Shown here: positions 52,822 through 64,000 of the stretch, piece after piece | Layout of the letters: each line of letters opens with the position of its first letter | How positions within the stretch are numbered: position 1 is the first letter of the stretch | Source of the DNA: Cyclaneusma minus | Lineage: Eukaryota; Ascomycota; Leotiomycetes; Marthamycetales; Marthamycetaceae | Length of the DNA: 64,000 nt | Direction of reading: 5' to 3' | NCBI GenBank assembly: GCA_037179335.1 | Contig: JAKZHN010000028.1 | Location: forward strand, 186,001-250,000 | The notes under the pieces: generated by a model | Databases searched by the model: none | The model's input: only the letters and a program-made list of their open reading frames with translations | What the model was told of the DNA's origin: nothing | Made by a program: the position numbers and the translations under genes

Positions 52822-55800
52822 GGTGGCAGTAGTGAAGATGCACAAGGGCGGTTCCTTGAAAATCCAGTGGCGGCTCGCCGTGTAGCGCCGTCCAGCGCAG
52901 ATCTGTATGATTATTTTACCTTAATTTGAAACTGAAGAGGCGCTGGGTATTGAAAAAGCTTGGATGAAAGATGAAGATGGAATGAAGCTGGATGTCGAGC
53001 TCATGAAAAGCAGGATGACTGTCAAACGTGTCGTCAGATATATATATTGGACACTCTTTGTCCAATGGCATAGTAAAAGCGCATATGGGCTTGATGATGG
53101 TATTCTTACCAATGCTTATGACTTTAATAGGGAAGAATCGACGATATGGACGGCACGTTGCCACTTGATGAACTGCTTGTCCCTGAATGTTCGATCCACC
53201 ATGGCGTCTGTGCCGAGCCCAGACACCACTTCTATTGCGGAGCTTTTCTCGGACGTACAAGGTATCTAGCCGACATGGGTTTCGCATAGAACATGGCTAA
53301 AGATCCGAGTCCAGGATGTTGTGGAACAGATCCTGTGTCTGTGACATCGAACAAGATATGATGGTGGATTGCCAACATTCCAGAATCTGGGCATCCAGAT
53401 GAACCCGAGGAGGCCAATTCAATGACGGATGGATACTGCGCCCCACACATACTTACAGCTAATCTTTGCTGTCATTAGTGAGAGTACCTACTGTCTGAAG
53501 CTTGCGAGTGGCGATGTTTCCAATGAAGGATGACCGCCTCTCCGAAGGGATCATCCACGTCTAGCTCTGGCCGCAGCAGTGAGATATATCCGATTGGGTC
53601 CAGTCACCAGAAGGAGGCCGTTGCATTGCCACTTGTCGAATATGGATGACCGTGGAACGGAAGATCATTGGGAACAGCTGGTAGCCAAGCGGGAGATATG
53701 GCTAAAACGAGGCCCACGGGCACTAGGTGTTAGTGTTACCAAGGGGTGTCCCTTCGTTGCAGTGCACGTAGTAACCGATTTTTATCCGACATTAGGTGAC
53801 ACTAGCCATTTCGAGTAATCAGATATAACGAACTATCAAATATCAGTACCTAGTCAGATGATAGAGATCGGGAGGATCCCGAGATGTGTGGCAGGGATTC
53901 CTCAAGGCAAGTGAAGCCGAAAACACTCACATACATGTACTATGTGGAGGACGCCATTCAATGTCTTTTTGGCCTGTTAAATTTGCCCCGCACGATTCTG
54001 TCGCCAATGATGGCACTGCCACACATAATGTCGTTCCAAGACTTGGGCGACAGTAATGTAAGATGATAGCCCTGCACAAAGTGATTTCTCACTGATAGTC
54101 CCACAAGCTTTTTGCCTTTTTTACCCATAAAAAATGGACCAAACTGCAGACGGCGTAATCGCCGCTTCGACTCACGTTTGGCATGAGCTGCGATGTAACG
54201 GCATTCATGGCGAGTATTGAAGATTGCTGGATTCAGTCACAGAATTTCGTCATAGCGATCTTTGTGTCGCCGGGCTTGACATTTGACGGTGAGGGCCGAG
54301 TCCAAGCAACCTTTGATCGAACATTGTGCATTTTGCTCTCGGACTCGACGTTGTCAAAGATGGAGTCCAAACGTTCCCCCTTTGACGCTTCAAAAACAAA
54401 CATGGTCTCCACATTTTAAGCTTCGTCGGCGAGATGCTCCGATCAACCGGGAATCTTGCGAGAATCATCCAGTCTGAGGGAAGGAGGAGTCGAGTGGCTT
54501 TGACTTGGTTGAATCATCAGTGCTGCTTGTTTGAAGGATGTTTGAAGGATGTTTGAAGGAAGGAACGGGCCATGAAAATGGGGCTTGAAGAATTGATGGC
54601 ACACATATGAAACAGCCAATGGCAAGCGCCCTTCAACCCCTGGTGCACACCGCATAGACGATAATCCGAGCCTGTGGGTTACACTGCGCTAAGCCCATGC
54701 AGCGCCCGGAGAATTTCAACCTCCTCGGGTCACCGCCGACCAAGTTCTAACCAACTGCCAGCCAATCGACAAAATCCACTTTTGTATCGATTATTGCGTA
54801 TATCCTTGTTGAAACAAGCTTTTGGCTTTCGGCTTGTGGGGTGAGGAACACGCGGGTTCTGCGCTCTGCATGACACGGGGTTAATGCCAACTCCGGCTCA
54901 AACCACGAACCAGCAATCTGCAACACCATATGGCGTTCGTGCGACCGCTCAATCAATATTGCGTCCCTCCAACGGGGATGAACCTTCAACGGGACGCTTT
55001 GGGAGAAAGAAGCGATAACCGTGGCACAGTAGCGGACCCGTTGCAGATTTGACGGCATGCTGCAGGCCGAAACCGGCAGCCACACTGATGTACGACCAAT
55101 ACCATGGCAGAAGGATTGGAGAAATATGACAGACTTGATGGAAGCCTTGGGTGGATTGGGGCTGGCTTGTTGCGAGGAACCCGAAGTCTGTGTCCAATCA
55201 TTTCTTTCATTTTTCAATCTCAACCTCTCTACTTCGACAAGTATCCATGTTCCTGAGCACACGGGAGCTGCACCTTTCCAGGCTGGGTACTGGAAAGTGA
55301 AGTGTGCTGGGATAGTTCCTCTGTCTGTTGCCTCATGAAGGCCAGCTGTCTGTGACGAAAGCTCGACTTGTGACTTCGAGGACTACCTGGCATTCGTGCT
55401 GAATACATATTAGCCCGATCTTTAGGTATGTCTTGATGAAATATGCCATGATGAATCCCTGGATAACAATCCAATTACCTCGGTGACATAACCTCTGATG
55501 AAGTAATGCGTAGACGAAATATGCCTTCACTCTCTAGTCTAGATGCGGTGAGCGCGCTGTTGGACCCTGTGTTACGCTCTCTCACCCAGTCATCAAGCAT
55601 GAAGCAATATCAACCTCAGTTTCCAACGTGTGTCATCAGCTTGCTATCTACTTCATCTCTACGAAATCATCATTTTATGCAACAGCATCAAGCGGTGAAG
55701 CTTTTCTAGGCGGTTCTACTTACTTGGTCAGTGAAGACAGCATAAATACTTCTCAGCACTACCATGTTGTCGTAGAGGAGATCGTACTTCTCAAGGGCGC

Positions 55801-56687
55801 CATCGAGCCTCAGTACTCAAGCAATTATCAACCCAGAACACGGGCAAGGGGAAGCGGACGTTACAGTCCTCAGTCGGCAACCCATTCTATTTTTACCAAG
55901 CCCGGTAATATCAATCCACTCGGAGCCAGTTCACACTCACACACAACATCCCATGGACACTACTCCTCGCCTCTCCGAACGCCACTAACTAATTCACCAA
56001 TATCAACTTATCATGTGACGAAGGGTGACTGTTGGTTGACTCTGCTATATCTAGGTATGTAGCGGTTAAGATCGTCCCGCTGAAGAAGCAATATGTAAGT
56101 CATCCGGTCCATCCAGGGTTCTAGAACCAATGTACGCAGTCTGGGACAACTCAAGTTTCTATAGTCCCCTATATACTTCACGGCATGAACATCCTATACC
56201 TCCACCGGTTGATAGTACCAGACGGCCGGGTCGACGGTCATTTGGCAGTATTCGGCAGGCCCGCCTCTGCCTGACTGCCACTCTCTCCCTGAATTTACCA
56301 GCCGGTCCAACCCATCTCCCACACATACGGCCCCCTGCCACTCGAAACAGGCACTCTAAACAGACACTCAAACAATCTCTGAAGGAAAGCTTCGAATCCG
56401 AAAAATCTTCAGAATCTGCACCATGCTCAGCCTACCTTGTACCACGTAGCCGGCGCAGAACGCATCCGCATGTGTTCATCCGTTCTTTCCTCTTGGATAT
56501 AATTTGGCTCGCTCCGTCTCCACTCAAACAACGTGGGATTGCCATGCGAACTGCCATGCTGACAGCACACACTGCGATACGTGATACGGTGTCAAGCATA
56601 GACTTCAACTTTCACAATCATCTCCGCCTTGTTGAGAAGAAAACACGACCTTTGTCTGAAGTTCGAGGGACTGGGTAGACCGAAAAG
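52822..56687. other. 3.9-kb gene-poor region
   Basis: No gene is supported on either strand. Open frames of up to about 180 codons lack domains and splice partners. A short tandem (three copies of a GGATGTTTGAA-type 12-mer) lies at about 54530-54565. The right end is the upstream region of the rhodopsin-like gene. Confidence 0.45.
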
Positions 56688-58963
56688 ATGCAGCGAGAGG
56701 GCTTGGGACTCGAGCAACGGCAGGCTTTTCCCCCGGAAGGCCCTCTACCTCCTGATACGAGCAATGCAACCAAGATCTTAGCTATCAACACCGCCTTTCT
56801 GGGAACTGCAACGCTGGTGGTGATAGGGCGAATCTATGTAAGGGCAGTGTTGAGAAAGAGCATAGGTTATGATGACTATGCTATCATGTCTTCCATGGTA
56901 TGTGTTCAACTCATCCAACTCATCCAATTCGCTGTTCTGCTATGAACACTGGAAGACCAATGCTTATGATGTTACAGACATTGGGAATCGTGGTACTCGT
57001 ATGTTTTTACAAAGAATGCCACTACGGCCTCGGAAAACACCTGGTGCACATCTCCCCTGCAGAATTCACAGGACTGTTCTACTGGCAGTTCATCCATAGC
57101 ATTGTTGTCATGGTGTCCACCAGTCTGGTCAAGATATCAGTTGCGCTGTTCTTAATACGACTGGTATCGAAACGGTCACATCGAATATTCCTCATCAGCA
57201 TGATTGGTTCGCATACTCCTTGCCCTCCATTCCCACCTCCAGTAATACTCAGAGACTGATGTGCAACAGTATTCCTCATCAGCTTCACGCTGTCTTGCGC
57301 CGGTACTCTCATCTTCTTCTGCATACCAGTTCAGGCAGCCTGGGACTTCTCATTGAAAGCAGGAGCACACTGCTTTTCAGACCACACTTTCAGCAGCCTG
57401 GGAGTTTTCAATAGCTGTAAGCCTTGCCAGCCTAGGTATACGATCCATGCCATCTCCCAACATCTGCTAACAATGGAACTTATCCAGCCATCAATATCGC
57501 CACAGATGTCATCTTTGCGCTCTTTCCGATTCCTATAGTTTGGGGACTCCAAGTCGACCGGGGTACCAAAGCAACTCTCTTGATAATTCTGTCACTTGGT
57601 CTCTTGTTAGTCGTCCCTATTCTTCTTTTGTCAACCATTCCAACATCTGTCATCCCTCTCTATTTCACCAACCTCCCCATTTCTGTCACCTCACGTCTTT
57701 CCATCGCTTCATGCCCTCTTGTCGATCACCCCCTTTTCTCAACCCCACATCTCCTCACCCCCCTCCCACGTTTCCGCCACCCCACACACTCTCTTCCCCC
57801 TCACAACCCCACACAACCCCCATCTTACCCCCTTTTTTTCCAGCGCCTGCATAGCAGCCCTCATAAAAACCGTCCAACAGTCCCAGCTCTTCGCCAACCC
57901 CGACTACACCTACACCGACTCCTACATGATCTGGAACACCGTCGAGCTCTCCCTCGGCATCCTCGCCTCCTCCCTCCCCTCCCTGCGCCCCCTCTGCCGC
58001 TCCGCCCTCGCCCCCCTCTCCCTCCTCTTCGCCGCCCTCCCCTATTCTTTTTCCTTCTCTTCTTCCAAACGTCGTTCACGCCGTTCGAACACCCCTGATG
58101 CCGAACTAGTCATTATTTCTTCCAACGCGAATAGCAAGAATAGTAAGGCGAGGGATAGCAAGAGAATGAGTAGCAAAAACCTGTTCTTGAATGGGAATGG
58201 GAGCGAGGGCAAGGAAGGAGGGAATGAGGGGAAGGGCAAACCGGATATGAGTAAATGGGGCTATGTGAGACAGAGAAGTGACGAGTATTTGGATTTAGAG
58301 AGCATGGTACGCTCAGCGTCCATGAGCCAAGCAGAAAAAGACGCCTATTCCAAAGGCAAAAAAGCAGCTGAGGAAAACATCGAATGGCAGCTCCGCTCGT
58401 TCAGCAGCGCAGACTCGAAAACGCTGGGGGGGAAAGAGAGTCCTCGAAAGAACACGCACAATACTGGGATAAGTGAGGCGGGACGGAAAGTGTTGGTGGA
58501 TATTAGTGAGGAGTGGGGAGATGGCGCGGTGTTAGATTCGTTGGCGAGAAATCGGGAAAGGGCTGGCAGTGGAGGTGGTGTGGGTGATGGGGCGGGTTGG
58601 GGGAAGAAGGGGAGGTCGAATACTACGACGATGGCGATGGATCAGGGGACGAGGCCGCCGACTAGGCCGTGGAGGTTCAATCCGTTTGTTGGGGGAGCGA
58701 AGAAGGAGGGCTATTATGGGTGTGAGATTAGTTCGGATTCGAAAATAGGGGGGATGGAGGGGGCTGAGGGGAGCGTTGGGAAGGAGAATGGGTTTGATTG
58801 GCTTGCGCCGTTGAATGAGGTGGGTGATGGAAGAGAGATTGGAAGAGCGGACGAGGCGGAGAAAGAGGCGTGGACGCCGTTCAGAAGGCCGGAAAGGGAG
58901 CGGGAGTTGGGGGGCATTTTGAGGACGAGAGAGGTCAAAGTGGAAGCGTTTGTCGATAAATAG
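56688..58963 (+). CDS. Fungal rhodopsin-like multi-pass integral membrane protein (PTH11-related family, no CFEM domain)
   Basis: CDS join(56688..56897, 56978..57206, 57270..57416, 57488..57605, 57844..58963), 607 aa. About seven membrane segments are seen: ILAINTAFLGTATLVVIGRI, TLGIVVLVCFYK, IHSIVVMVSTSLVKISVALF, VFLISFTLSCAGTLIFFCI, TDVIFALFPIPIVWGL, LLIILSLGLFACIAALIKT, and ELSLGILASSLPSLRPL. Family signatures are YDDYAIM, CHYGLGKH, IATDVIFALFPIPIVW and YMIWNTVELSLGILASSLP. The cytosolic tail (~250 residues) is Ser/Gly/Lys-rich. The family is loosely GPCR-like and includes host-surface sensors in plant pathogens; ligand and role here are unknown. The last intron is long (238 bp) and very C/T-rich. 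Confidence 0.9.
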
Positions 58964-59131
58964 ATTTGTACGGGAGGCGGTCGGCTAATGCTATATGGCG
59001 GTGGCTTTGTACTTTGTATACCAGTCAGGTTTGGGTGGGATAGGGGAATGACAGTACTATATAACGAGCTCTAAATAAGAACTTTTCGTATATACCCTTA
59101 TCAAGGTGACAACCAATCCCGACCTGGGGGT

Positions 59132-60191
59132 TCATTGTTCCGGACTCCATTGGGGGTTGCCAGCTGAACCCCTGGGTCGGCTTTCGCCTCCCGTAGGATA
59201 GTAGGCATTTTGTCTTTCTCCTTGGCCTGCAGTAACATAGTAGCCATTCTGCCTGTCGTCTTCGCCCCCCGAATCCCTGGCCCGTCCCTCACCTCCCGCT
59301 GCATAGTAGGTATTCTGCCTTTGGCCTTCGCCCCCGGCGACATAATAGCTATTTTGCCTTTCGGAGACAGGATGCCCCGCATTGTATCCAAACCCAGGTC
59401 GAATCTGATTCTGATTGCCAGTCTCTGCCGGGTACTCCACAACGGGCCCCTCCATCTCGTTATCTTCCCCCTCACTCACTGGTCTCAAGGTGCCACTCGA
59501 CGCTGCCTCTCGGTTCCACCAAGCAGGATCCGTAGCAGGCGGAGGAGGTCGGTCGTTGCGTTGGCCGGCCCGCTCTTGCACCCGGGCATCTTCGATCACA
59601 TTCGGTTGCCTTGAGGGGGTATTCGAAGCTGGCGCTCCAACCCACCAAGCAGGCTCTGCAGGAGGTGACATCAGTCTGTCATCGCGTTGGGGTGGCCGCC
59701 CTGACACTGGTGAATCAACCCGACGAGCAACAACCTGTGGTAGCTGCTGCGGTGGCTGCTGTGGTGACTGCTGTGGTAGCTGCGGTGGAGGCGGCATACC
59801 GGCAGCTGCTAGTCTCCGGTGCATCTGAGCATTCCATGAAGTGAAGATAACGTCGTTGGTTCTTCTCTGCATTTTCGCCGTTCGCCATCTCATGGAGTCC
59901 GCCCTGAGGTCATTGATCATCTCCTACCAGCTACATCAGCGTCATCGTCGCCAGAATAAAACTCGAATATAATGCGAAAAAGCGCACAGTTGTTAAGTTC
60001 CGATAAGCTGAGAGCCAAAATCCCGACACCACTTCGTTGGTTTCGGGGTTTTGGTAAAAGCCAGTTCGGACACGAGCATCGGGGCCCAAGTAGGCCCCAA
60101 TGTCGCAGGTGATAACGTCGACATCGATGACATCGCCAGGTAGAAAGTACTCGTTCGTACGAGATCGAGGAAACTGAAACGCAGGATTCAT
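59132..60191 (-). CDS. RfeG-like protein (fungal putative transcription factor)
   Basis: CDS complement(join(59132..59923, 59988..60191)), 331 aa, with one 64-bp intron (GTGCGC..TAG). The conserved N-terminal ~100 residues include TNEYFLPGDVIDVDVITCDI, YLGPDARVRTGFYQNP, GFWLSAYRNLT and then EMINDLRADSMRWRTAKMQR. This is the layout of the small fungal proteins annotated as transcription factor RfeG. The rest is low complexity: a Gln/Pro run (LPQQSPQQPPQQLPQ), two PAWW motifs, and a C-terminal series of four RQNxYY repeats with Gly/Glu spacers. No classical DNA-binding domain is visible, so the family name says more than the sequence does. Confidence 0.8.
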
Positions 60192-61071
60192 GTTGACGTC
60201 GGGCGAGCAGTTAGGCAGTGGTCTACTCGACCCGTGGGGCTGTCCTTCGAGGTGGGTCAGTCTTCAGGGGTCACAATACCGACGACCTGGAGAGAAGGCA
60301 AAAGAAAGAGCGGGGAATGACTCGGAATGTCCAGATGCGCAGGTTTCATCGTGGCGGCACGAGAATACGCCCCGTTTTGCCCAAGGTTGGTGAGGAGTCC
60401 ATAGGTACCCAGGTATCTGCATGCAAGAGTGCAACTAACAGTTTGTTGCTATTGTGGAGAGACTTCTCTCCAACGCACATGGCCCCGGTACTGTTTTCTG
60501 GGAGCAGGTTTTTGTGATGGTCTACGTGTCAGCCATCTAGGTTTTTGTAGAAACCGCAACGTCCAAGTCGGTGATGTTGTATTGAAGGTACACCGCGCAT
60601 GGGGTCAGCAGATTTTATCAACAGACAATGGATTCAAAACAATTATGTGGTTGAAAATGCTCGCATGATGCTCTCCTAAGAAGAGCCACGATCTTGCGAT
60701 AACTATTTGTGAAAGGAAGAACTCGAAGTGTGCCCGACAAATTATCCAAAAGAAGGCAGACCAGGGTTTTGGCGGATCAGACGGCCCGGCACCTCAGCCT
60801 CATCGATATAACAAGTGAAACACTGGAACACCATTAGCAGAGTCACATTCAAATGTCACGGACTGGCATTTCGTGCAGATTGTTGCACCAAAGCCATAAT
60901 ATTGTCGTCAAGCACTCTGTGCCGCATATCTGCTTGCAAATTTCCTCGTGTCATGTTAGCCTCCACTAATGAAAAGACTAAGAGCAATATTTATGACGGG
61001 AAGGAAAATGCTGCGCTAAACGCCAATACTCGCAGGAGAAAACCAATTGCTTCCTTCCCCCAACATCCCAC
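60192..61071. other. Intergenic, no gene seen
   Basis: Lies between the start of the RfeG-like gene and the end of the SPF30-like gene. No conserved open frame, tandem repeat or structured RNA noticed. Confidence 0.45.
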
Positions 61072-62058
61072 TCAGCCTTCTTCCTCGCCCATCTGGTAGA
61101 TATGTCGACTTCTGGTCTGGTCTTTGCGCATGGCTTGACCCGAGCCAGTGAAACCAACTGCATTTCGTTAGCAAAAGAAACCGAGATCGGAATTTCCTAG
61201 CATACCTCTTGCATTTACACCTTCAGGGGTGCGAAACATGCTCTCCTTCTTGGCCGCCTTACCAAATTTGCCTTTGGTGGAAAACTCCTGCCATTTGGAT
61301 TTCCCAGCTTCCAGCTCCTTGTTTGCCTTGATCTTCTTGGGTAACTTTGCGGGCCGTGGGGGACCATCACTGACCTTACTAGGCTCCTTCTTGGTTTGCT
61401 GAGCCAGTTCGGGGTTGATATCTGCAGCAGCTGAAATGACGCTGGAGTTGTTGTTGACCGTGGGCGACATGGGTATCGAGGAGGCCACTGGTGTGCCATC
61501 AGCCTTGCGCTTGTTAGGGTTTGAAATGGGTTTGATGTCTTTCGCTCGCAGCGTCTCTGTGGTGTCATAGCCCTTGAACTTGACAATGTAGACGGGTGCG
61601 GTCGCTGAGCCCGTGATGGACGTGATTCGAGCGGTGTAAAAGCCCTTGTCGCCAGTGATCCATTTCGCCATCACATCGTCGTTCACCTTGTAGCTGGTAG
61701 GCGTCTCGGGCTCATCTTGGGGAGGTGGAGGCGGCGCGGCCTTTTTGAAAGCCGGATGATTCTCGCGCGACCATTTCTCCTTCACCGGAGGCGGCGTAGC
61801 CTTCTTGGGCGGTGCTGCAGGAACTGAAGATGGCCTTAGTTCTGCGATCGCAGCTTCAGTGAGGGAGATGACTTGTTCGAGCTCAGTCTTGAGTTCCTGA
61901 AGCTCCGCGCTATCCGGATCAGCCTGCAAGCCTAGCTGTACTGTCTCTAACTACACCGTGTCAGTACTTCTTCATTTTGGGACGGCACGGGGAGGACTCA
62001 CCTGCAACTTGTATTCCTTGATCTCGGCCTCGTGGGCGGCAATTTCAGCGGAGCTCAT
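61072..62058 (-). CDS. SPF30/SMNDC1-like Tudor-domain splicing factor
   Basis: CDS complement(join(61072..61157, 61206..61950, 62002..62058)), 295 aa, with introns of 48 and 51 bp. The N-terminal helix (MSSAEIAAHEAEIKEYKLQ) and ELQELKTELEQVISLTEAAI match the start of SPF30-type proteins. The Tudor domain (about 100-155) has DDVMAKWITGDKGFYTARI and APVYIVKFKGYDTTETL. Basic linkers follow, then WQEFSTKGKFGKAAKKESMF. The final exon gives VGFTGSGQAMRKDQTRSRH and a QMGEEEG end. Relatives bind symmetric dimethylarginine tails of Sm proteins and help U4/U6.U5 tri-snRNP join the spliceosome in the nucleus. An SMN homologue is less likely because the YG-box is absent. Confidence 0.88.
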
Positions 62059-63671
62059 ATTGAGCGTGAGTGGCTGGTTATGAAGCGGGCGCGGGTCGTT
62101 TGCGCAGTAGAGAGAATGGACGGACCGGGTACTGGGAGGTCCAGAGGTACCGCTGGTATCTTCGATGGCGGGATTCGTTCGTAGTATTGGAAGTGGAATC
62201 GTATATACCTCTCGCGATCCAAACTGTGGTGTTTGCAGAGCCGCAGATTGGGAAGGCCAGGCGCGAATCACACTTGGGACGAAGTGGACCGTGCACGATT
62301 TGCAGCCGGGCACTCTCATTATCATTATCTATAATAAGTAGGAATACTTGTAGCAGTTAAGCGTCTTTCTACTGGTAATAGACATATTCCTAACAGCTCA
62401 ACACCTTCCTAATTCTTGCCACTACGAGGCACAGGTCCTCCTAAAGAAACCCCGGCTAAGTACATATCAGGCGGCCGCATCACATGGAGATAAGATCTAC
62501 GCTCATCAGATCTTCGGCGCCAAGACTCGCAGGGCGCCGGGGATAGTGGTCGCCGCGTGAGTCATTTGAAGTACGCCCTTACGTATGAAAGAAGATGCTG
62601 GAATGATTACAGCCTTCAGGCGATGTTACAGGTAGAGTGAGCCCCATGCGAGCGCCTGCGACCATGCATTTCCTACTCTCCTTGGTGGTGGGTGCTGATC
62701 TTTCCTTTCGTCCGTCGAGTTGCTGTCGCAAATATCTGAGATTCCAGATCTGGTCGTTCTGGACCTGGTCATTACAGTAGTTCTTTTCGTGTTTGTTCAA
62801 TCAGCCTCCATTCTACTATGTAGGACAAGAAAGCCATCCCCTTACTCTATGTTGCTGAAAAGCGCAGTCCCCTTTACGGAGTTAAGGCCGGCGGCGTATC
62901 ACACCCCTCTAGTATCCGCTGTCGTTCGGACTTGGCGCCATGAGACTCGCCGGTACGAAGGCGCCTTACCAGTTGAGGCTAGCCGTCCCTCTTTGATTTC
63001 TAATCTGCAGCTGAAGTTGTGCCTGTGGTCCGCCCTTGTTCGGCAAAGACGCCCGTTCAACACCACCATCTCACTCCGGAAGAGAGTGATCAGTCAAAAA
63101 GACGCCGACCTATTCTTCCTGCCTCCAAATTCAGGAGACTGATCATCCCAGGCAGCAAAGGCCCGGCTTACGACCGGTGATTTCCGTCCCTCCGCCCTAG
63201 TCTCCCAAGGCCTCTAGTAGAGAAGGCTTCCCTTCAACTTGCAAGCCACCAGACACCTTCAAAGGCCTCACCTGTCAGAAACACCGTCATTGAGCTTGCA
63301 ACCCCACATCTCCAAAATCATCTCCACTCGCCGGATGCTTCTATCAACTTCCAATACTCAGGGGCACTGAAGAAGATATCACTATTCAAGAAGCTGGCAA
63401 GGCTTTTTAAACTTGTCCTGCACCGAGCCAATTCCGCATCAGCTGGTGCTCACCATCAACGTGCGCCGCTCGTCCTTTCATCTGATCAGTGGGCCAGAAG
63501 CAAAAGGCCTTACTCGCTGATCGGCCCTTCTGACGTCTACATCTCCAAAGAAAGACTGACCAAATCTGACCTTCGTCACTGGAGATTCTCCCATAAACAC
63601 TTTCCTGACGACTCCCAGATCCATTGATCAGTCGGGCCTCGCTACTCAACAAAGACCTCGGAAACTGGTCC
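62059..63671. other. 1.6-kb intergenic region, probable promoter and long leader of the AP-1-like gene
   Basis: No supported gene. A 140-codon plus-strand frame (62720..63142) lacks a domain and may lie in the leader. The region contains several short upstream ATGs, but I cannot define a transcript start. Confidence 0.4.
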
Positions 63672-64000
63672 ATGGAGTCGATAGCAATCGACAAGCAGCC
63701 CGCGCATAATCTCGAGTTGTCACCGCATCAGCAAGAACTTTTGATCGCTGCTCTGAATTCCAATAAACCCGGCAGCAACACTGCCTCGCCTAAGTTTGCG
63801 ACTGGAAACGCTTTGATGGCCCCAATGGCTCTTAACGAATCGCCTCTACAAGCACCGGCTTCCGGGACGCAGGGTGCTTTTGATGACAGTCCTTTCGTTG
63901 ACTACGAATACGACTTCGATGCCGATGGAACTTTCGACTTCGACATGCCAGCCGGGGAACAAGGACAAATGATTGGAAGTCTACCTGGTACATCGACAAC
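63672..64000 (+). CDS. AP-1/Yap1-like bZIP transcription factor, N-terminus only (cut by the right edge)
   Basis: The frame is open from ATG 63672 to the window end (109 codons). LELSPHQQELLIAALNSNKP near residue 14 and the acidic stretch SPFVDYEYDFDADGTFDFD followed by QMIGSLPGT match the start of fungal Yap1/NapA-type oxidative stress regulators as I recall them. The bZIP domain and the redox-sensitive Cys-rich regions would lie beyond the edge, so the call depends on the N-terminal signature only. Confidence 0.65.
   Translation, partial: MESIAIDKQPAHNLELSPHQQELLIAALNSNKPGSNTASPKFATGNALMAPMALNESPLQAPASGTQGAFDDSPFVDYEYDFDADGTFDFDMPAGEQGQMIGSLPGTST

Overview
The window reads as nuclear DNA of a filamentous ascomycete (Pezizomycotina). 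The evidence is a trifunctional trpC gene, an APSES/ankyrin MBF factor, an RfeG-like protein, a fungal rhodopsin-like membrane protein, a Zn2Cys6 regulator, a secreted tyrosinase, and many 48-140 bp introns with GT..AG borders and CTAAC/CTGAC-like branch sites. The class and species cannot be read from the sequence alone. Exon coordinates below were found by hand from splice motifs and reading phase. Every complete multi-exon model given sums to a whole number of codons.

Layout. 1-6.2 kb: 5' two thirds of a NUP188 nucleoporin gene (minus, running off the left edge), divergent from trpC. 6.2-8.3 kb: no gene; two blocks of a degenerate 19-bp minisatellite. 8.3-13.1 kb: a Pro/Ala-rich unknown protein, complex I subunit NDUFB7, and the MBP1-type cell-cycle transcription factor. 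13.6-18.4 kb: a five-exon protein with a fungal STAND/SesA-type N-terminus, a likely ubiquitin-like region and a Cys-rich tail; an internally deleted Tc1/mariner copy; a Zn2Cys6 transcription factor. 18.4-22.8 kb: gene-poor. 22.8-25.1 kb: a convergent pair, an NAD(P)-binding sterol-dehydrogenase-like protein and a peroxisomal enoyl-CoA hydratase/isomerase ending in SKL. 26.5-36.9 kb: a 13-exon CorA-like Mg2+ transporter and an intronless Cdc11/SepK-type spindle pole body scaffold. 37-42.3 kb: an inverted pair of tRNA-Pro sequences (one intact, one broken), a RING protein with a GC-AG intron, purine-rich repeats, a SINE-like insertion, and six tandem ~325-bp units each carrying a TATA-like core. 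42.4-49 kb: BFR2 (ribosome biogenesis) head to head with IND1/NUBPL (complex I Fe-S assembly), then two neighbouring genes that share one C-terminal zinc-finger module. 51-64 kb: tyrosinase, rhodopsin-like membrane protein, RfeG-like protein, SPF30-like Tudor splicing factor, and the start of an AP-1/Yap1-like bZIP factor cut by the right edge.

Most genes are ordinary housekeeping or regulatory genes with no sign of a biosynthetic cluster. The least explained DNA is the repeat landscape: a 19-bp minisatellite seen at four separate places, and the six-copy TATA-bearing tandem array at 40.3-42.2 kb. Both are described from sequence only, and no function is claimed for them.
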